64,000 nt of DNA. It comes from Pratylenchus scribneri (Eukaryota > Nematoda > Chromadorea > Rhabditida > Pratylenchidae). Position numbers and translations under genes: made by a program. The stretch covers positions 2,046,001 through 2,110,000 of the forward strand of contig JAQSEB010000002.1 of the NCBI GenBank assembly GCA_030063045.1, in the 5' to 3' direction. Below, piece after piece: positions 38,272 through 47,849 of the stretch (position 1 is its first letter; every line of letters begins with the position of its first letter). Below the pieces are notes generated by a model. That model saw nothing but the letters and a program-made list of their open reading frames with translations. It was not told the origin of the DNA and ran no database searches.

Positions 38272-39767
38272 GGCCCTGTTTCAATTCCACTTGGAACTTG
38301 GAACTTGAAGCTTGGTACTTGGAACTTGGAATTTTTACTTGGAAAATCCGTTTCAATTCAGTTTTTCAAGTTACAAGTTCCAAGTTTCAAGTTCCAAGTG
38401 AAATATTCCAAGTTCCAAGCAATTCCGTTTCAATTGTTCACTTGGAATTCCCTATTTCTCCCAAGTTACTTGGAACTTGGAACTTTTACTTGGAACTTGG
38501 AACGATTTTTTTCCAAGTGAAAATAGGACCTAAATCACCTCGGGAATAATTTATAACTCGAGAATTAATGAATGAAAAAATCTGAAAATTTCAGGGATTA
38601 TAAAATAGACCCTTTCCAATGATATAATTTTTTTTTCAGAATTTTCTGACCATTTTTTGGCGAGATAAAAAATATTATATAAAAATGGTGCATATTCATC
38701 GACGATCGATTATAAAAAATTTTAATTCAGTTAATATTGCATAAAATTCTAAATTTTCCAAAAATTAATAAAATGCTGAAATTTTACAACATAATATAAT
38801 TTTCTAGAATTTTTTTTCATATTTTTTAAATTATTTTTTTATAAATTGGTGCTAGATTGTCGCCATTACTCCAAAAAAATCATAGCTTTAATATTTTCTA
38901 GCGGATAATTCTGAAATTTCCTGAAATCATGTATCAGATATCTTAGAATGTTTAGAAATTTTTTTTGGCAATTTTTCGAACCTTACAAAAATTTTTTGCC
39001 CTATTCAATTTGAGCTAATGCTATTGTATGCGTCGAAGTTTGACCTACCATAATTATACAATAATAAAAAAAAATTTCGATAATTTTTATGTCATTTAAA
39101 AGAGCTAGAATTCATCTTTCAAACGGTATATTTCATTAATGAATTTCTTGATCAATTGCCTAGATATGATTTTTGAGAATAGGTATGAAATCATTATCTC
39201 TTTTTTCGATATTTCTAGCTCAAACTTATTGAATTTTAAACCAATTTATATGAATTATATATTATTTGAAAGATCTCATTAGCCCTTTAATTTGATATCA
39301 AATTTATTAAATATTTTTCAAAATTAAGAATTTTTTATATAGGATGGATATACGAAGTTCTCCATTTTTTAAAAAATTCATTTTATTTAAAAAAATAAAA
39401 GAAAATTTTTATAAAAATTATAGCAATTAGGGAATATATTAGGAAATAATTTCAGAAATTTTCAGAATTTTTTATGAATAAATTCCCGAGTTATAATTTT
39501 TAAAAGCCATGGTTATTAAAATTTTATTAAAATATTATTTCTGTGTTTCAATTAGTTCCAAGTTTCAAGTAAAATATTCCAAGTGAGAAAAAAAGAATTG
39601 AAACGTACTTGCTTGGAACTTGTAACTTTTACTTGGAACTTGGAAGATTTTACTTGAAACTTGGAAATTTTTCCAAATAAATAATTGAAACGCGTCACTT
39701 GTAACTTGGAATTGGAACTTGTAACTTGGAAAGAATTCCAAGTTCCAAGTGGAATTGAAACAGGGCC
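38272..39767. mobile_element. Non-autonomous DNA element with CTTGGAA-array inverted termini
   Basis: The ends are an exact inverted repeat: GGCCCTGTTTCAATTCCACTT at the left, complement at the right. Inside each end, an array of CTTGGAA / ACTTGGAACTT units extends ~250 bp (38,287-38,522) and ~210 bp (39,553-39,748) in opposite orientation. The ~1 kb core is AT-rich with no coding frame, so a transposase must act in trans. A CAG flanks both ends (38269-38271 and 39768-39770), consistent with a 3-bp target duplication, though 3 bp is weak evidence. The superfamily is not assigned. Confidence 0.72.
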
Positions 39768-39804
39768 CAGGTGATTTTTTTCCTTTAGTTAGCATAATTT
39801 GCAA

Positions 39805-40913
39805 TCACGGGTTGTAGACAATAACCTCATCCTCCTCATTAAATTTATCATTTTGCGCAATCAATGGTTTAGTTTTCTTATCCTCATCAAATTTAACTTT
39901 TTGATTTGGTTCAGAGACAATTTTTTTACCGTTTTGTTTTGGTTCATAGACAATTTCCTCCTCATCATCATCGTCATTATTTTTATTTTCAGCTGATTTA
40001 ATTTTCTCCCCAAGGTTGTCTCCCAGAGCCATTTTCTGCTCATTTCTTCCTCTTACTTCAGGCAAATTAGCATCTAATTCAGGCTCAATTTTCCCAAATT
40101 CCTTCATATCGTTTTTCGATTTTAGCATTGTTTCTTTTTCTTGGATATTTTTCCCTTTAACATCCTTAATTGGCGTAGAATACAGTATAATGTCCTTTTT
40201 TATTTCTCAAAAAAACCTTTTCAGGCAAATTTGCGGATGTTCCACTGATACTCGCTTGATGTTTTCGTGTGAAATGTGATGATTTTTTTTGGGGGTTAAC
40301 GTCTGTTTTTCGTTTCGGAAACCTCGCTGGTGATTGCTGCGAATTAGTAGTATGCTGTGGTGCAAAATGGCCAAGTCCTTCACCGGCAGCAATTCCGCTG
40401 AATGATGGATCATAATAATAAGGCACGACAGCAGATGGCGGAGGCGGATAGTTAGGCATGACCATTGGTTGATAATAAGGCATGACATTTTGATGAGGCC
40501 ATGCCAAATGTTCATTGCCCATAGGAAAAACATGCATACCAAATTCATTGTTGACCATTGGTGGATAGCTAAAAAGAAATTATTGAAATGCCTCAGGCAA
40601 TGGCTTAATTAAACTATTTACGGTGGATTAGGAAGATATGGTGTGACAATCGACGTGGATCTGGCCATCTGTTGCCTTCTTGCGTATTCTCTTTCTCTCT
40701 CAATTTTATCATTTTGTTTCTTCATTTCTTGTCTTTCCTTTTGAATGTGATCAATTTTTGAATAGGTTGAAATTGGATTGATTTGTGTATTTGATTGTCT
40801 ATCACTTTGTCTAGTCTCTTTAGAATCAGTTGCCACATTTTGTGCAGATGATCCCAAATTAGTCTGTGTCTGTGATTTATTCTTTTCATTTATGTTTGCA
40901 ATTTTTTGTCTGT
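39805..40913 (-). pseudogene. 3' half of secreted gene split by the Polinton
   Basis: Downstream part of the gene that starts at 58091. It contains the rest of the interrupted exon (40913-40622), an intron, and a last exon (40568-39805). The protein is polar: K/N/Q-rich after the junction, then Pro/Tyr-rich (MPYYQPMVMPNYPPPPSAVV), then a D/E-rich tail (ENKNNDDDDEEEIVYEP). Near 40,200-40,221 the frame shifts: either a 1-nt indel or an improbably short 22-nt intron (GTTTTTTT...AAAAAAG) is needed to reach the stop at 39805. No known domain is recognised. Confidence 0.7.
40908..40913. repeat. Target-site duplication, left (GTCTGT)
   Basis: GTCTGT immediately before the left inverted repeat; an identical copy immediately follows the right one at 56910-56915. 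Six bp is the duplication length characteristic of Polintons. Confidence 0.95.
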
Positions 40914-41293
40914 AGTAGTATAAACGAAGTTCTGGCTCACCCCCCATTCTGAACATGACCAAAATGACTCAGATCATTTTTGAAAAGCCCAAAGGTTTTG
41001 ACTACTCACCGGTCCATGATGACCAAAAAAAACTTTAACAATCTATGAAAAGGCCAAAGTTATTGATTATATTTTTCTGAGCAGGATTGGTCAAAATTCC
41101 TCAGAAAATTTTTGAAAAGTCGAAAGCCTCAAACAGACCATTAGAAAGCCCAAAGAAAATGGCTACTTTTTCTATTACTCCCACTCCGGATTTTTCAAGA
41201 AAAGTCTCAAATCTTTTGAAAACCTAAAGGTCTTTTTGACCCCCCCCCCCCCCCCCCCATGAAAGAGCAAGAAGGTTACAATTATTTTTTAAA
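40914..41293 (+). repeat. Polinton left terminal inverted repeat
   Basis: 380 bp matching the complement of 56537-56909 with few differences: 19 C (41240-41258) against 14 G, CACTCCGGA against CACTCGGGA, GCCAAAGTTATTG against GCCAAATTTATTG, and a one-base change in a short A run. The match ends after AATTATTTTTTAAA. Confidence 0.95.
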
Positions 41294-41389
41294 GCCCAAA
41301 AATTTGGCCAAAATTAAACCGAAATTTTTGAAAGTTAAAAAAGAATTCATTCATTTAATATTTTAACAAAAATTCAATCCATTTCATCT

Positions 41390-42452
41390 TTATTTTTTGT
41401 GATTGTGTTCTCCTCGGGTATACAAGCATGCATTATCTTTCAGATAAATTCCTTTGAATTTGCATTCCACTCCGTTCTTCCCTTTCTTTCGGCATCGCAA
41501 ATTCAGTGTACTGTGATTTACCAATGTTAATTTTAAGTCATAATTTGCGCGAATTTTCTCAAGTTGAAAATTTTTGCCCATTTCCTCTTGAAATTTCCAA
41601 ATTTTGCCGAAAATGTCAACATAATCATCGCCAACATTTTGTGGCGATTTCTGTAAAAATTGAATAAATTATGAAAATTATTTTTTCGGCTTTTTTGACA
41701 AAAAATTATTGTTGACTTCTAAAAAATCAGAAACCAGTTTTAGACCCTAAAACCTTATACTATTTTGTATAATTCATCAGGACGCGTCGATTGATATATA
41801 ATTTGTCAAGTTAAGGTTAAATTTAAATTTTTGAATCGTGTAACCATCAAATGGTTTAAACGATTTTATACCCTTTGATTTTGACCAAACAATGACAAAA
41901 TATTTACCAATATAAATGTGTCTCGATGAGATCTAAAAATGTTATAAGGTTTTTAGTATCTAAAGGTCAAAATTGCGCCATCTAAAACAGTTTTCCAAGT
42001 CAAAAAAGGTTATGCGCCAAAAAAAAGTAACCATTAATTTTCCTCTTTAAAAATCTTTCATCAAGTTTCCATTAAAGGAAATTAAATGCTTACCTTTTTG
42101 CGAATATTTTCCATTCCATGATTATGTTCATTTCGTGTGTAAACAATTGAAAATGACTTCAAAAAAACCGCTTTGAATTGGCATTCTTTGATAGGGCAAT
42201 GGAATTGTCGAGTCAATTTTTTCTCCATTCCAACAATCATTTCACCCATTTTGTTTTGGCACCATTCCTTCAAATGTTTTTCATCCCGAATTTTGCATTC
42301 GAATTTCCAGCATTTTCCCGTATTATCCATGAAGTCGGGTTCGTCTTCATCCTCCTCTTCTGTATAATCATCTGCTAAAATAATATTAAATATTCTCAAT
42401 TAATTTATTTTTAATTTTTACCATCATTATAGCGGCCAATTTCCAAACTCAT
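41390..42452 (-). CDS. Two-finger FLYWCH/WRKY-GCM1-like zinc-finger protein, 190 aa
   Basis: Three exons (42452-42422, 42374-42094, 41650-41390) join in phase with canonical GT-AG introns. An acidic N-terminus (DDYTEEEDEDEPDF) precedes two related modules, each with an aromatic WKF start, a C...C pair and a closing H-N-H: first FHCPIKECQFKAVF...YTRNEHNH, second LRCRKKGKNGVECKFKGIYL...YTRGEHNH. The C-C-H-x-H pattern with a basic strand between is that of the FLYWCH / WRKY-GCM1 DNA-binding superfamily, common in MULE-type transposases and in nematode regulators. It lies inside the Polinton just inside the left inverted repeat. Introns are unlike the rest of the element, so it looks like host-derived cargo or an older insertion. 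No transposase core is attached. Confidence 0.68.
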
Positions 42453-42524
42453 TTTCTCAAATCCCTCGAAAAATTTTGAAATCTAGAATATAAAATAAAT
42501 TGAATTTTAACGCATTGGCGAACA

Positions 42525-43150
42525 TTTTCCGGAATGGTAAAATATATTTTTTTGAATATTATTCTTATTTTGGAAAAGGGAAACAAACGCATTTTGCCGA
42601 TATTTTGGTAAATATTTTTTGGAAAAGGGAAACGCATTTTGCCGATATTTTTAGTGAATATTTTTTGGAAAAGGAAACGCATTTTGCCGATATTTTTAGT
42701 GAATATTTTTTTGGAAAAGGAAACGCATTTTGCCGATATTTTGGTGAATATTTTTTTGGAAAAGGGAAACGCATTTTGCCGATATTTTTAGTGAATATTT
42801 TTAGAAAATTGAAAGTTGGCGAACATTTTCCGGAATGGAAAAATTTATTTTGGTAAATATAATTTAGAAAAAGGAAATGCATTTTGGTGAACATATTCCG
42901 GAATGAAAAAATTTATTTTGGTGAATATTATTTTAGAAAAGGTAAACGCATTTTGGCAACATTTTCCGGAATGAAAATTTATTTTGGTTAATATTATTTT
43001 GGAAACGCATTTTTGGTAAACATTTTCCGAAATGGAAAAATATATTATGATTAATATAATTTTGGAAAAGAAACGCATTTCGGCGAATATTTTCCGGAAT
43101 GGAAAAATATATTTTGGTGAATATTTTTTGGAAAAGGGAAAAGTATTTTA
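42525..43150 (+). repeat. ~43-50-bp tandem repeat inside Polinton
   Basis: Degenerate units built on GGAAAAGGAAACGCATTTTG followed by GCGAACATTTTCCGGAATGG or a GATATTTTTAGTGAATATTT variant. About 13 units are recognisable; the most regular are at 42,590-42,800. Open frames on both strands (42449-43078) are by-products. It lies directly upstream of the zinc-finger gene's start and may hold its promoter. Confidence 0.85.
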
Positions 43151-43399
43151 ATGGGGAAATGAGAGAAGTAGAAAATTAATTTAGGTTAAGAGGCAACTAA
43201 AAAAGTATTAAAGGTTATTAGCGGACTAGATTTTATTTTATAACTAAACCTAAATTAAACTGCTTCGAATTTCTTAAAGGACGTTGAAAGAGCAAAGCAT
43301 TATCTATAGAATGATATAAATATCATTTTATAAAATTTGAAATAAAGGAAGAAGCTATGTTTTGAATAAAAGTGACTAAAAGTCGTTTTTAGTCATTTG

Positions 43400-44820
43400 C
43401 ACTCTCCAAAAATCAATGCAACTAATTTTCCCAGCATAACTGCGCAACCAATCCTAAGCACAACCGCAATTTCCTGCACTTTCTATACCCTAGCTCATGG
43501 CAGCGTTGCCATTCCCCCTCCCTCCGTTCGGCTGACTGCACAATTTCCTCCACCTTCAATCTCCTAGCTTGACAGCGTTGACCTTCCCCCCTCCCTCCAC
43601 CTCCTATCCCCTAGCTCATGACAGCGCTGCCCTTCCCCTCCCTTCGATCGGCTGGCACTGCGATATTCTCACCTCCAAAAACAGCAGCCTTTGCGCAGTA
43701 AAGAAGAAATAGCGGAAAAATAGGTCAAGAAAAAAGGGAAAGGAGGAAGGGGATTTCAGCTAAAACCTGCTTATAACGAAAGAAATAGAAAGGGCAAATT
43801 TATTTTTGGCAAAAATAGGACAATACTTGATTAAAAATGGCGCTATAAAAGGCGCCATTTTTTCGCCCCGTCTTCATAAGCTAATCCCCTCCTATAAAAT
43901 TTCAACGGTAAGCCCCCCCCCCCAGCCCCCACCCCACCCTACCCTCAAATACCCCATCCAAAAGTATTATTCCCAACCATTTCTCGAATACTATTTTCTA
44001 TTTGAAATAATTTAAAAAAATATAATTGAACAACATAAAATAAATTGCGCTTTTATTTTGACATTTAAAAAGTGAGGGGATAGGATTGCTTACCTCTACT
44101 CTTATGCATAATATCAATTCTCCTAAGACGGACTTTGCGCCCAAATATTAGAAAGTGGAGGGAAAATAGAGCAATCTCCTATGGCAGATTTGCGCACTAA
44201 AGGGGAATTGGCTGTAAAATAGGTCATGAAAGGGGGAATTACATGACAGAGGCATTCATGCAAATCGCAGAGTACAGGGAAAAGAAGGTGAGGGAAATTG
44301 CGCAGATGGAGGAATGAATATGGGGAGGGGGGTTTGCGCCGTCAAACGAATTGGGTGCCCAGCAAAAATTGTTAAAATAAAAATGCATGAAGGGAAAGGA
44401 TGAAAGGGGGCGATGCGAGTTGCTTTCCCCTCTAATCAACAGTGCACAAATCAATTCCCCAAAGGGGAATTGAATGAAAATTAGGTTAGGAGGAGGGAAA
44501 AACAGGGAAATGGCGGCGGGAAATGCAATCGAAAACAGGGAAGAGGGCAAAATGCGCCCAACAAAAGGGGATTTCCTCTGCTCATCGCCCAGGGTCTTCT
44601 ATGTTGTTGCTGCGCAATGCCGCCCTTTTCTTTACCAGCCAAATCTGCGCAATCCCCCTTTTTTCCAACAGCGGCTGGCACAGCGCATTGCAACTCCCCT
44701 CTTCAACGCCAGCCATTAGCTTTGCGCATTGTCCTTTCACTGTTTCAATAGTAGCCGGCCTTGCCCAATTCCCCTTACTCCTTTAATCTGACTCTGCCCA
44801 AGCCCATCCCTTTTTCTGCA
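43400..44820. other. GC-richer non-coding stretch with internal repeats
   Basis: The base composition differs sharply from the surroundings: many CCCCTCCC runs and TTGCGCA motifs. A ~90-bp element recurs three times at 43,490-43,660 (CTAGCTCATGACAGCGCTGCC and variants followed by CTTCCCCTCCCTCC). Short open frames occur on both strands (44239-44786) but have no start context, domains or splice partners. No PolB motif is present. Confidence 0.6.
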
Positions 44821-45215
44821 AAAATTCGTGACTAATCCCCTCCCATCCCCAAGATTATAATAGGGAATTTCTTTAAAATTCCAATTACGCGCAAATTCAT
44901 GATTAATCCCCTCCCATTCTCTAAATATTAATAAGAGGATTTGATTAAAATTCCAGTTTTCTGGACAAATTCATGACAAATCCACTCTCATTCCCAAAAT
45001 AGAATAAGGAAATTTGATTAAAACTCCAGTTTTCTGGACAAATTCATGACTAATTCCGTCCCATTCCCAAAACAGAATAAGGAAATTTGATTAAAACTCC
45101 AGTTTCTGGGTAAATTCATGACTAATCCCGTCTCATTCCCAAAAATAGAAAAGGGAAATTTAATTAAATCTTATTTCTGCAAAAATTCTTTCTCATTCCC
45201 AAAAAAGAATTAATT
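44820..45215 (+). repeat. ~72-bp tandem repeat, five to six degenerate copies
   Basis: Units run AAATTCATGACTAATCCCCTC, CCATTCCCAAAAT, AGAATAAGGAAATTTGATTA, AAACTCCAGTTTTCTGGAC; boundaries are near 44820, 44892, 44964, 45038 and 45110. Copies differ by 10-25% by eye. Confidence 0.8.
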
Positions 45216-47128
45216 AATATGAGTATTTTTAGGACATATATAAGCTCCTTGTCCAGTATTCTCCCCATTATTCTCTAAAATTTTCCATAAAGAATATTCA
45301 AATAATCCAATCAAATTCAGGAAAAGTATCAAAAATAGGTGCAAAATTGTACCGTTGAAAAAGTATTAATAAAACATTGATTACATTTTTAAAATTTGGA
45401 ATGTTTATATACTGGTTTGCCGTGCAAAGTGATTTTGCCAGGACAGATCTTTAATTTTGGTGAAATAGTTTAAGAAAGGAAATGTGAAGAAAAGATTGAT
45501 AAACAAAATTAAAATTTTTCAAATTAATTTAATATTTTTTATTTGAATTTAGATACAAAAATGGAGAGAATATTTTTAATGCTCTTTTAATTCCATTATT
45601 TTTTCAAAAATATAGAAAAGTTTTTGGATTTGTTACCTTCTTCTTTATTTCCTATGTCCTATCTTATCACTTTTTTGTCAATATTTCAGTCATTTGATTT
45701 CGTTGTACAACTATTGCAAGGCTTGTAGAGTCAAAAACGAATGTTTTTATTTGATATCGATATGTAAAGATTGAAAGGTCAAAGTCAAATGACCAGAAGG
45801 GAATTTTAGAAGAATGTTATTCAAATATTTTCATTCGATAAATTTAAATTGGTTATGGATTCATCGGAAATAGTTAAGTCAAATAAGGCGAACAACATAA
45901 GCCATTTTTAAAATTTTAATAAAATAATTTAAAACAGAATCCTTCATTACTGGTCTATTTTATAGTGGCCAAACTAGGTCAAAATTCCTTCTAGAATATT
46001 CATGTTATTGTCATAGATTAATTATTCCAGACAAAAAACACATATTTAGATTAAAAAATTTCAAAATAATATATAATGGTGCCAATGATTTATTGCATTA
46101 GATTGTTTTTCTAGGTCAAATATTAAATTTAATTCCCTCAATAAATTCCAACGAATATTTTTTCTGTGACAAATCTAATAAATTTAGCATTGCAAATTTA
46201 TTTTTTACTAAAAAATTCTTATCACGCATTAATTATTTTTATGCTAAATATAAATTAAAAAAGCTGTCAACTTGATCATATGACAATGAATTAATGCGTT
46301 TTTCTAGGTCATATAAATTTAAAATAAAAAATTTTTAATTACAAAATAAAGAATAAATGCTAATTTTATGAGTCAAGTGTTAAATTTATTTTAAAAACAT
46401 GTTTTCTATGTCAAAATAACTATATTCGTGACAATGATTAATTACATTCGCTCCTTTTAAAAATTGGTACGATACCTCCGTTATTCTTTATTTTAAAGAA
46501 AATTTTCTATACCAAACATGAAAATTTTTCATTACATAAAATTCTGGTGAAAAGCGAAATATAAATGATCATTCATAATATTTAGAATTAGTAATATTTA
46601 CTCTCAAAGAAAGTGATACTGCCATATCAAAATGAATTATGAGACTAATTTATAAAGGTAAGAAATAATATTGCGAAAAACATAATTTGTGTAATATAGT
46701 AAATTCAAAATTATAGCACCTAATCGACTCTTTAAATTGATAAACATTTAGATTATTTTTTTGCGGATGAGTTCGTCTGATATTGTACAAATATATAGTA
46801 GGTTGTTTTTAATTGAACCTGGTTAATTTAATATTTTAAAATTAATCCGCAGTGATTTGAGAATTCTTAGCAGAAAATGAAAAGAAATATATTATCAAAT
46901 TCCAAAAGGGTATAAAGAAAATTATGATGTAGAATGTAGATCCATTATATGAATAAATCTTTTAATATTTTTAATTGAATTGAAATTTTGAATAGATTAA
47001 TATATCTTCATTTATTTAAAATAATTTATTAAAAAATTAAAATTTTTATTAAAGAATCCTTTAGCCTATGAATAAATTAAATAAAAATTCTATCGCAAAA
47101 GATAGGTAAGAACAAGAATTATGTTAAT
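45216..47128. other. AT-rich Polinton interior with no coding frame
   Basis: No open frame of note in any frame. Between 45,960 and 46,520 a motif pair recurs about four times at uneven ~100-190-bp spacing: GTGACAATGATTAATTACAT-like, then TTTTTCTAGGTCA-like. This looks like an old tandem array. There is no trace of polymerase, helicase or transposase motifs. Confidence 0.5.
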
Positions 47129-47317
47129 ATGGCTACGAATAGACATTTTTTCAGATGGAATGAAGCATTTTTGGATCATGAAAATCGAGTGAAAATGCGA
47201 CAAAAATGGTTAAAAGAATTTGAAAATAAATGGCGGCGACATGTTATTCGTAAATTAACTCAAAGAATTCGGAAGAAAATGCTGAAGGAAAAGAATATTG
47301 AAATTAGTAAAAAATAA
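47129..47317 (+). CDS. Small basic protein in Polinton, 62 aa
   Basis: A plus-strand ORF opposite in direction to the capsid genes, ending ~55 bp from the protease stop (convergent). It is strongly basic, with an alternating W/F and K/R pattern (WRRHVIRKLTQRIRKKMLK) that predicts an amphipathic helix. It may be a DNA-binding core-type peptide or a chance ORF; the position and composition argue for a real gene, but I recognise no family. Confidence 0.4.
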   Translation: MATNRHFFRWNEAFLDHENRVKMRQKWLKEFENKWRRHVIRKLTQRIRKKMLKEKNIEISKK

Positions 47318-47372
47318 CAATACAGAGAAAAAAATGAAGAAACAAAATATATTAATTGATTAAAATGTATAA

Positions 47373-47816
47373 TTATTTTATCAATAAACTTACAAAGAAT
47401 TTTAACATTAAATCAATTGCATTTTTAGAATTTAGTAAATTTCTAACTATATTTTTAAAACTAATACCTATGCATCTGTTAAAGATAAAATAAACACAAA
47501 AATGTCCACAACTATCAGAAAATGGCGATTGAATTTTATGATTATTCATTTTTATTTCTAAAAAATTTGATAAATATTTAGATATATCTTCATTAGGCTC
47601 TTCGGCATATGAGTCAAAATATTCAATATTTTTTTCATTTTTTACAAAAAAGGCTACCCAATGTTCGCCCCTTGTTCCTTTTTTATCCGTGTTGGCAATG
47701 AAACAATGGGGATAATTCGCCAATAAAGGTATATTATTTGATGAATAAACACCTTTAAAATATTTTTTGGTGTGACAATTCCTTTTAAGAATTGAATCAA
47801 TTTGAATCGAATTCAT
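47373..47816 (-). CDS. Adenain-like cysteine protease (maturation protease)
   Basis: 147 residues, a typical length for Polinton proteases of the Ulp1/adenain (C5) clan. The catalytic order His-Asp-Gln-Cys is visible: H52 in GEHWVAFF, D68 in EYFDSY, Q96 in IQSPFSDSCG and C103 in SDSCGHFCVYF. It would process capsid precursors during virion assembly. The start lies 34 nt downstream of the major capsid stop, and a TATA-like box (GTATAAAAAG, 47844-47853, minus strand) overlaps the end of the capsid gene, so it can be transcribed on its own. All key residues are present. Confidence 0.9.
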   Translation of the reverse strand: MNSIQIDSILKRNCHTKKYFKGVYSSNNIPLLANYPHCFIANTDKKGTRGEHWVAFFVKNEKNIEYFDSYAEEPNEDISKYLSNFLEIKMNNHKIQSPFSDSCGHFCVYFIFNRCIGISFKNIVRNLLNSKNAIDLMLKFFVSLLIK

Positions 47817-47849
47817 CTTTATCTGAATAATTATTATTTATTATTCTTT

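Noticed and set aside
40618..40962. ORF beginning in the Polinton terminus and running into the flank, and its mirror at 56861-57226
   Set aside because: Chimeric frames across the insertion junction; the real gene continues across the element, not into it.
42449..43078. ORFs on both strands rich in KIFTKN or SEYF units
   Set aside because: By-products of the ~45-bp tandem repeat.
44239..44786. Four overlapping ORFs of 70-103 codons in the GC-richer part of the Polinton
   Set aside because: High GC lowers stop frequency; they overlap on both strands, have no domains and no splice partners.
45216..47128. Search for a hidden polymerase B in the AT-rich Polinton gap
   Set aside because: No frame beyond a few dozen codons and no motif such as a DxxSLYP- or YxDTDS-like block was seen.
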